A DNA stretch of 64,000 nt from Sanderia malayensis (Eukaryota > Cnidaria > Scyphozoa > Semaeostomeae > Pelagiidae). Positions 21,501-30,300 of this stretch are shown here, piece by piece; the stretch's first letter is position 1; every line of letters starts with the position of its first letter. Under the pieces are notes generated by a model. That model was given only the letters and a program-made list of their open reading frames with translations. It ran no database searches and was not told where the DNA came from. Both the position numbers and the translations under genes were made by a program. The stretch is from assembly GCA_013076295.1 (NCBI GenBank), contig RQOL01000828.1, positions 4,213,219 to 4,277,218 of the forward strand. Direction: 5' to 3'.

Positions 21501-23856
21501 AATAACTACTAAAGCTTTTCGACTGACACTCATCGGAGTAGTGCTACGTCAGAAAGAAAACGAAAATGAAAACCAAACAACAGTTTCAATATTTAAAGTT
21601 TCTGCAAACAATTTTCAAACAGTTCAGGTTCAGAATAAAACAAAGTAAAATGATCAATAAATGAAATTAAATAGGGAGAAAAACTATGGATAGGAAAGCA
21701 GGCAAAACATTTATTGATACATACCTATGGTAGTAAGCATGGATGCAACGAAAAAACACGATTCGTAGTAATCCCATTTATACGGCTCAGCCACTCCGGC
21801 ATCTACCAAGGCCTCTTCTAGTTTCTTAAACATGTCATCGATAGAAGAAATTGTTGCATTCAAGCGTGTAGCAAGAGATTGCTTAAGCTTGGTCATTTCC
21901 CAGCCGGGTGAAAGTGCTTGCTTGGCGTATTCTGATTCAAGATACATGAACACAAGGCCGCCACTAAACATGTAGATTGAGAAGACAACCAACCGCCTCA
22001 GTAACCTAAATCTCATCATGATGTTCATTTGTTCAAGCATGCAGTGTCGAGAAAAGAATTTTAGTAGAATCCAAGAAACGGGAAATCAAGATAGTTTCAT
22101 TGCGTCGCAATTCAGAGAAATGTTTTTTATTAAAAACACGAGAGTTGTTTGTTATTTGAAAAAAGAAAAATTTGTTTTTCTCATTAACGACATGATTCAT
22201 GATTAGCAATTAGCAAAAGTGATTATCCAGTTCTTTGTAGAGGAAACTTTTAATGTCCATGGGAGAAAGATGAATAGGGTAATTTTAATCTGAACTTTCA
22301 TGGGACATGACGCAGGTTTCCGTAATAATCAAGCAACATATTTTCACAGTTTTCTATTGAATTCAAGCCCAGGTGTCGTCAGAGAAGCGCGGCTTTAATA
22401 AACCGCGCGGCACTGCTAACTTCACGTGCGAACGAACATTAAAAACGCGCTCAAAAATCATACTTAGGGTAATTAAATATAAAAAACAATTCTTGCTTGT
22501 GGACCCGCCAAATTGAGCCTTGGTGGCTTTCAAATGAGCCCAGAGAGACAATTGCCAATACAGGTTGTCTCAAATGTGTTGAAATTCAAGGGGAAGCTTG
22601 TTCAGAAAATCCACTCCCAAGTTATTCCACTCCCAAATGTCGCCTCACTCCCAAAAAGTTACCCCGAATGCTGCCTATTAAATATTTGAATAGATTTAGT
22701 AGTTACACAGCCGCGTAATCATGTTTAATCACCTGCGAGCTTCACTTGAAATTTTCTGGCCATTGACTCAGTAGTTTCAGGAGGGCACTGCAATGCTAAT
22801 CCCATGCCCAGCTTGGAATTCCATCGGTGGACTTCAGCTTGGCTTACTTGATACCAAATTGGGTGCAAGATCTGATGTTCCATGAAGACCACATCGTGCA
22901 GAAACTCGACATCGTCGTTTGAATGATCCAGTTTGAAAAATGCCTTACTTATGATCACGATGCCATAAGTGGCCTTCTTGAATTCTATCAAGAAAAAGTG
23001 GAATGAATCATGTAGCACAACAAGGCATGTAAAGCACACTCCACTCCATCCACGGAAGAAATGGATGGATTACCAAATAGCTGGGCTAGTTTTAGTGTGA
23101 TATACTGTCATTTTAGATTACAAGGGTTTGGTCTTGGAAACTGAGCTAACAGTGTGGACAGCGTGGACGTAATAGCATTCAAAGTGGTGCATTTCTTCAT
23201 TCAACTAACTCAACTGACTGGGTGGAACCCACGACCTCCGGCCTGCCACGCCGATGCCCTACCATTGGGCTATCCAGTCACACTTATGTATAGGTCGTAA
23301 GTTATAGTCTATAGAAGTTGGGAACACGTGACGTGTCAGTCTCTACGGGTGGGCAGACATCCGCAGACCGAAATTTATGGGAGCTGCGCAGGAGTATACC
23401 TTTATGTCGTACAAGCAAGCTCCTGCAGAGCACTGACTTATACTGCGCAGGCTGACCACCTTTATGTATTGCAACTGCTCTGGCAGATCCTCTTATCATC
23501 CATGCACCTTCCAAAGCCATGGCTCAAGCATGCATAATACCATTCACGAGCGAGCGTGTACAAATTTTCAAAGCAATTATACAGCCATGTTATGTTGGTT
23601 TAGAAGTTGGGTAAAACATTTTCGCATGTCATAGAAAGTTATGACCTTATGGTCACAAAATAACAAAAAAATAACATGAATTCAATGCATACTAACTTTC
23701 CTCAATGACAGATTTTAGGACCCCAGTATGGCCTAATGGCCTAGGCAAGCATTCTTTGTAAAGAACGGCGATGTTTACTCTTTTCAAGTCTTTAGCAAAC
23801 GATTTGGCAAAATTGGCATCATCTCTAGCATAAAGTATGAACATATCATAATTCAT
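18598..23856 (-). CDS. TIR-death-domain protein, reversed MyD88-like order (six exons)
   Basis: Exons in transcript order: 23697-23856, 22733-22984, 19684-19773, 19448-19513, 19009-19089, 18598-18896. They total 948 nt and every junction is phase 1, giving 315 residues. Residues 1 to about 137 form a TIR domain: box 1 YDMFILYARDD, then ECLPRPLGHTGV, then TYGIVIISKAFF, then HPIWYQVSQAEVHRW, the last like the PIWHKVSxxEV block of bacterial-type TIRs. Residues about 138-220 are a low-complexity linker (STKLQQ.., SSPLPREL). Residues about 225-310 are a death domain: LANWKDLAAVF, PTLSLIDLLGQLK, IERFDIVELL. An in-frame TAA eight codons upstream supports the start. TIR and death domains are homotypic signalling modules; an innate-immune or cell-death adaptor role is inferred. 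Intron 2 encloses K2P channel B. Two separate genes (TIR-only and death-only) remain possible because retention of intron 2 meets a stop at once. Confidence 0.72.
19856..20034. mobile_element. MITE-like element, second copy of the 4801-4980 family
   Basis: Shares GGGGAAGCGTGAAAAT, AGTGATCCTTGAAGGGACGG, GTTCGAATTACACGAGTTCG and the right end TATGCAGATTTGACTGTA with 4801-4980. It lies inside intron 2 of the TIR-death-domain gene, downstream of the nested channel gene. Confidence 0.75.
20197..20202 (-). promoter_or_regulatory. Polyadenylation signal overlapping the stop of K2P channel B
   Basis: The minus strand reads TTTTATGAATAAAAG: the stop TGA shares its last base with AATAAA. This suggests a very short 3' UTR, or a signal used by a different site choice. 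Confidence 0.45.
20205..22040 (-). CDS. Two-pore-domain potassium channel B, nested in a TIR-death-domain intron
   Basis: K2P channel in two coding exons, 21725-22040 and 20205-21262. Exon 1 starts MLEQMNIMMRF, a few residues before TM1 (LVVFSIYMFSGGLVFMYLES), and has the extracellular cap helix region with an N-x-T site. It ends in pore 1, SMLTTIG. Exon 2 resumes YGHVNPRT (GYGH instead of the usual GYGD/GYGN), then TM2 SLIGIPLTLLVI, a basic linker (RQRRRNSFRR), TM3, pore 2 TLTTVGFGDYVPFGGRK (GFG filter), TM4, and a long cytosolic tail of about 160 residues rich in Ser and acidic clusters. The pattern GYG then GFG fits TREK/TASK-like members. Stop TGA is followed immediately by AATAAA. It is on the same strand as the host gene, so it needs its own promoter (22041-22732). 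Confidence 0.92.
21446..21542. repeat. Dispersed repeat, copy 1
   Basis: About 100 bp beginning CTTTGATCGGTACAGAACTT and ending CTCATCGGAGTAGTGCTACG. A roughly 90% identical copy lies at 29536-29641 (TCTTTGATCGGCACAGAACT...CATCAGAATAGTACG). It falls in the intron of K2P channel B. Non-coding; family unknown. Confidence 0.65.
23215..23280 (-). tRNA. tRNA-like sequence (anticodon GGC), T-loop deleted: pseudogene or SINE head
   Basis: On the minus strand TGACTGG pairs perfectly with CCAGTCA at the 3' end (7-bp acceptor). The D arm is GCCC/GGGC around AATGGTA, and the anticodon arm TCGGC/GCCGG encloses GTGGCAG (U33, anticodon GGC). The T arm is GTGGGTTCCAC, about six bases shorter than GTGGGTTCGAATCCCAC, so the B box is damaged. 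Probably a tRNA pseudogene or tRNA-derived SINE, not a working tRNA. Confidence 0.55.
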
Positions 23857-24370
23857 TTTCAACTTTGTGCAACTTTAGAAGAAATTATACATAAATTTTA
23901 TCTTGTTTGTTCTTCTCCGATATGTGTGTTGTCTTTTTGAAAGTGAGCTCACATGCGTGCTCTGTTTGAATCAAACATTAGAACCCGGAAATAAAGTTGT
24001 TGCTACGACACGTGATAACAAGGGGGCGGACACTTGAAAAGGTGGGCGGAATATTCCGTAATGCCAAGACTGAATACAGCATTTGACCGATTGGAAAAAG
24101 TTACGATGTATTATTAAATCTATACAACAGATAATTACAATTCACGAAATAAAAAGTCAACTGTTAAAACTGAGCAACTCAAATTAAACAAATTGTCACG
24201 AAAATTCATCTTTTTATTAACCTTATTTCAGAAATTACTTCATTTTCTTTTCGAATACATTCTTAAATAAATTGATTCTATTCTATCTTATCTGCCAGTT
24301 TTATAATTAATTGTTAGCAAATTTAAAAATTTAGCAAATCTTCTAAAAATGATTTCGATACAAATCAAAG
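23857..24370. other. Intergenic: TIR-death-domain start to DENND1 stop
   Basis: No exon seen. It should contain the TIR-death-domain promoter and DENND1 3' UTR. GTGGGCGGAATATTCCGTA at about 24040-24059 includes an AATATT palindrome and resembles a fragment of an element end. Confidence 0.35.
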
Positions 24371-27300
24371 TCACTTGTTTGATTGATTGAGAGGGAGGCT
24401 CTTCCTCGTTTCCAAGAGGAGGTCAGCAAATGGATCCAGAACCGTGGCAGAACTCGCAGTCGCGTTAGCTGGCGTTGGCTGCAAGCAATTTATATCCGTC
24501 ACATTTCTATCTGGTATCTTGGGAGCTGATCTACGCGTTAGATTCCTAGAAGGTGGGTGCTGAGTTGATTCCGGCTTTTCCCCACTTCTCGGTGGAGGGG
24601 GTCTAGGTGGGGGGCGACGTTGTTTCCTTTCCAAGCAAGGCGAAGGCTCGGCTGCTGCCTGGATTTCAGGTGTCGTCTTGTTAAATAACGACCTCGTTTC
24701 TGGAGAAACCGAGCTCAATGTATCAGTGAGAAGCGAAACGGGCCTCGGTTTCAAGAGGTCATTCAACCCAGCCTCGGTTACGTGATTATCAGGTGAAACA
24801 ACAAGAAAGTTATCTTGATCTGCGTGCGACCGTATTAAATCTTCGTAACCGATTTCTGTTATTGGACTACCTGCTTCTGTTTTCGTTGCCGCTGTTGTTG
24901 TACTATTGTCCCGTGGTGCATCACTGTCAAATGTTACCCAGCTACTTCCACTCGTCCTGTTAACTCCAGTGCTCTCCATGTTACTGTGAATCTCCGAATC
25001 ATCAACAATCACAAACGGATCATCAGTAAAACTGTGGTTATCTTGCGCAAACACCATCGTCTGAAATACAAGATAGAAGAATCCCCCAACTTTTAGAAAT
25101 ATAAACACAGACAAAGCAATAAAGTAACATGAAGTAGCATGGTGCATTCAATTCATCGGAATATACTTTGGACTAATTTAAAGTACAGTCTACTCTTGAT
25201 AAGTGGAACCTGCATGGGACCGAAAAAAATGGTTCCACTTATTGAATGTTCCACTTATCCGAATTATTGGTTTGTTAATGCAAATCCAAGGGACCGGAGA
25301 AATTGGTTCCACTGAACGAAAGTTCCACTTATCCGGGGTTCCACTTATCGAGAGTAGACTGTATGCCAAACGACGCAATATGTCAGCGAAAACATCCTAA
25401 CTACTCCAATAAACCGACGATAAGTTCAACACATTGATGGATATTGCTTTCAATAACATATACGAACAAATATTAGTAGCACAGTAGTATAATAGTAGTA
25501 TGGGCCAACAAATAATAATAATTGGCCTTGAAATCCAAGAGATTACCTGCTTTTTTTCCAGCTCATCAGTCTCTTGAAGCGAGACGCTGTCGAAATCGAT
25601 CAGATTTGTGATTGACGGCTCACTGTGGGTGTCAGCTCTTTCCAGCAATGTCAGATGATGTTTTGGTGTCTGCGAACGAGGTTCCTCTTCGATCGTTTCA
25701 GGCTCTTCTTCAACCAACGTCGACGAAATACAGTCACTCGAGGCTGATTTTTTCATAACGAGTTGGTCGTGTCTGTTGCCTCTGGATGAAGGAATCGCAA
25801 TGGAGCCATGATTTGGCGAACGCTTCACACCATGTTGCTGAAAAATAAAACCGAACAGAAATAGGTTGATCCTGTGAGGAAGCAATTCAATTGTTACTTT
25901 TACAGAGAAATAAAAAACATCTTAATGCTGCGGGGAAGAATTTGATTTAAAGTCGTAATTTTGCAGATGAGTAATCCAAAACATTGCGGAGGAGCAATTG
26001 AATGCCTCAATTTAACATGCTACAGTATCAAGTGCAGCAATTAATTGCAATCATATACAACTCCTCCAGTTGGTGTATCTGGTCAGGGTAATAGATCTCA
26101 CCAACCTCGTGACTTATACTAAGCTTGTTAAGCGATTGATCAAATTACAAGGGGGAAGCGTATACAGAATAATAAAACTGTTAACGACATACAATTCTAC
26201 TCGAAGGCATCGTGCTATACATAGAATGTCTGAATTGTGAATCTTTAACGTTGCCAAGGCCAGAGGATGGAAATGATTCAGCCCTTTTCACGGAAGCCGA
26301 TGGTAGTGGTGGAGGACCTTCCTAGAAAAACAAAGACGTACTTACAGCATCACAGAATTTTACAGCATTACAGTATTTACAAAAAAGTATTAGCAGCATC
26401 ACAGCATTTTACAGTATTACAGTATTTACAAAGAAGTATTTACAGCATCACAGAACTTTAGAGCATTACATTATTTGCAAAGAAGTATTAGCAGCATCAC
26501 AGCATTTTACAGCATAACAGTATTTACAAAGAAGTATTAAAAGCATCATCGTATTAAAACAAGATAGATGCATGCAGTGAAATCCTTCAATAAAACAAGC
26601 CTTGAAGGTAGCAAAATAGCACCTTGTTGTATCGGGTGTATTGGGCTATGAAGTATCGGGTGTATTGGACTATGAGGTATCTGGTGTATTGGACTATAAG
26701 GTATCGGTTGTATTGGGCTATGAATCTGTATAATAGAACCATTTAATAACGAGGGGAAGTCAAGAAAAGATGTATGATAATAAGGCTTTCTTGGTTTTCA
26801 ATCGTTTTGATACCTTTGCTTTGAGTTGCTTGAACTGATGTTTCGCTCCTTTGTAACTGCTTTTCACACCACTTTTAGCCCCCTTGTAAAATGCTTTCAC
26901 TTTGCTCTAAAAAACAGCCATGTTCTTAGAGAAAATTTTCGGGTGAGCATTCATAGAATAAGAGCCAATGCATAGGTTATCGCAAAAGAGTTGAAAATTT
27001 GAAAGCCTCTACTAAAAAATGAACGATCACTTGATTTTATTGCAAATAGAATGATAAAAATCAAAAGATAAACAAAACATTGTAGAAAGCTCAGAACAAT
27101 CTGCACATCTCGTACCTTGAGCTCGATGTCAGTTGCCTAAACAAATAAAAACAAATTGCAATAAAAAACTGATAAATAACTGCCTATCGAGCAGTTGCAT
27201 AATTCAAAAATACTCCAAATATACTGAAACATGGAACTTCTCTGTTCTGTTGACAAATGAGCGAACTAAGGTAATTCAATCTAAAAGAAATAAGAGTGTC

Positions 27301-30300
27301 GCATACTTTTCCTTTCAAATAAGTGTATTGAATAGCAACAGTCTTCTTCAACGCGCCCCCTCCTTTCTGCAGTAAAGAATACAAAATCGAATGAACATGG
27401 CGACATTCAGAAATACATTCATGCATACATGACCATTAATAAGTGCATTAATTTCCACCGTAATCACCTTCATTTTGCCCCTCCATTGCTGGTATTGTGA
27501 CTTCCATTTCGAGTTATCTGGAGAAATTAAAATAACTTTAAAGTATAACGAAACATTAACAATCAACAGCAAATCTTCTCATACAATAACATTTTAGTTC
27601 CAAAAAATTCCCTAGATTCCAACCGATACCGTAAAAGCTCCATTAAGCCCCCTCTCTAATAACCCAATAACCCCCCAATTGAAACGAAAATTTGAATTAA
27701 TTTGAATAATTTGAAAATTTGAATTTGAATAAGCCTCACCCTTGCTTTGGAAATTGTGATTGGTTACACCATAAAAGCTCATGAAAGTGATTTTACAGTC
27801 ATTTTATACAAACATCTTGTTGAAGTATATTAAAACACGATATGAAGCCCCCTGTCTAATGACCCCCCTCTGGAACATCGAACATGGAATAAGCCCCCCT
27901 CCCGAGGGACTGATAGAAGAACTTTACGACATATGCATTAGAGAACAAATGAGGCCACACGGAGGTAGAAATTAAAGGCATTCGCTCACCTCCAGAGTGT
28001 TCCTGAACTTCTTGCTCGAAGATATCTCCAACCTCGATTCCAGCATTCAAAAGATCCAGCCTCCCATCGACGAACTAAACAAAACACGAGACATCAGTTG
28101 CTTTGCTCTCTCCCACTTTTTAAGCTAAAAGCGGGGAGATACAGTCTTTGCTTAAAACTGACCTGCTTAAAAGACTGCAATTGAAGAATATGCTCGAGAA
28201 ATGGTCTAATAGAGCTGGGTCTTGTCGTCAGAAATCTGAAAAAAATAAACACAGACTTTAGGGTAAATAAGAATGGAATAAAAGAGTGTGAGATGTGGCT
28301 TTTACCCCCGGAAAAATGCAGCTTGCATTAGGTTGGATTTGTAAATGATGAACGTGATGAGGGGTAGATAGAAATGGATCAGGATGCTCTTGACTTACGC
28401 ATCTTCGTCGAAAATTATTTTCCCACCCTGTAGAACAAAATAAAAATTATTAGAACAAGTATACAACAGAAGTCATGAAACAAATGGAATGCAAACCAAA
28501 GCAAAACACGAATGATGACGTATACAAGGAAATAGAGTAACGGGTAAGTTGAACACACTGGACTTTGATGCATACTACAATACCTCTCCCTCGTCAAGTT
28601 CTTTAAACTTCAAAGCATCTCGGTAGCCACCGATAACTTTGACCAAAGCGCGGATGAATTGGCTGGCGACGTAATCTTCCGAAGCTCTTTCTGTCTTCTT
28701 CAGTTTGCTCAGTAATTTTGATGTCTGAAATTAGGGTTAAAGCTGAATTAGAAACACGTCATTTGAAAATGTCTAAGTAACCAAAGCAAAGAATTAAAAT
28801 ACAGCGACCTGGTATGAGAAAACATGTATACCAAATACCACTAACTCTCACCAAATTTCACTGAGAAATCAATCATTATTCATTATACATTAACCTTTGA
28901 AATCGAAATGTTTGTAAGTAGATCCGTCAAAGTGTTCGAGCTACACAGCAAGGTTAAATGTATTCATTTGGCTGCATTGACGTTCACTAAATAAGAATTT
29001 CAACTTACAACTTCCTGAGGAAAGATGTTCATGTCATCAAATGGACTTGTAATTTCGTTTTTATCAGCATCCAAAATAACAATATCATCCAGCGGCATTT
29101 GACGCACAGTCTACGAAATAAGCGAAGTTACGTCATCATACAACTCAGACTTTTCAGGCAATTGGCCCCCGGAAAATATCACCAAAATGGCCGGTGTCAC
29201 GATGCATATTTCGACACAAAGACGGGGGTTATACTTACATTCATCATGGACGAATGAACTCCGAGTAAAAAAGGCATCGGAGCACTGGAAATGAAAAAAA
29301 AACGAATTATAGCCAGGGTTGAGTTGAATTCCTTTGTGCCTTAAATAAATTTTCTATCTTAATCTAATTGTCACAGATCCTTCTGATTGTCTGGAAATTT
29401 TCGTTGATTCTGTCACAACTGCTTTTGTCACCGCAACCTCCTCAAATTGAAATTTTCCAAACAAGATGCTATTTAGAAGCTTCCTTCCCCCTTGTTCGTC
29501 TGATATATTAAAGTTCAACTAAACTGTAATGCAGTCTTTGATCGGCACAGAACTTCAAAATCGCTTTGAAAATCGGAAACATAGCGAAACATAATAAATA
29601 CTAAAGCTTTTCGTCTGACACTCATCAGAATAGTACGTCAGAAACTGTAATGATAAACTGTAATGATATACTATTACTTCCGATCACCAAAATCAATGAC
29701 TCTTGCTAATTAGAGAAACATCATCAAAGAAAAATCATAGTACATACCAGCAGAAATCCAGTAATTTTGGAGGTAAAACTGGGACAAATATGTGTTGCCT
29801 GTAAATGATGCAAGTCTTTGAGTAGATAGCATGTTGTAATTATAATATAACATTCTCAAGTGATAGTCAAGGTAGTAAACATACCACTGCATGGGATATA
29901 ATAAAGACACTGATCCATGCACAATTGCTGTTACCTGAAAAATCAACATCCGAAAATGTGTAACCTGCATATTTTATCATGATATGGGTATACCGTATTT
30001 CCTCTATTAAGCGCCCGGGCGCTTATTAAACATTTCGCAAAATTGGGTGGGCGCTTATTAGAAGGGGGGCGCTTATTAGAGGGGGGCGGTTATTTCATAG
30101 TCCTAAAATTTTAAAATCGAACATCTTCAAAAACAAAACAATAATCTTATATTAACAATAATAGTATATAACAATAATCAATAATAACAAAGTTCTGAAT
30201 GTTATTTATTGACATACGTTAAAAAAATGCTATGTTAGCATTTTTTTAGAAGAAATGAAGAACGGACAGCATGGTAAAGTCGCACACATGGACATTGAAA

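Noticed and set aside
22363..22718. Short ORFs between the TIR exon and K2P channel B
   Set aside because: No motifs, and they oppose or overlap the probable channel promoter.
23697..23856. Bacterial contamination suggested by the TIR subtype
   Set aside because: Canonical introns, consistent phase and fusion to a death domain show a host gene.
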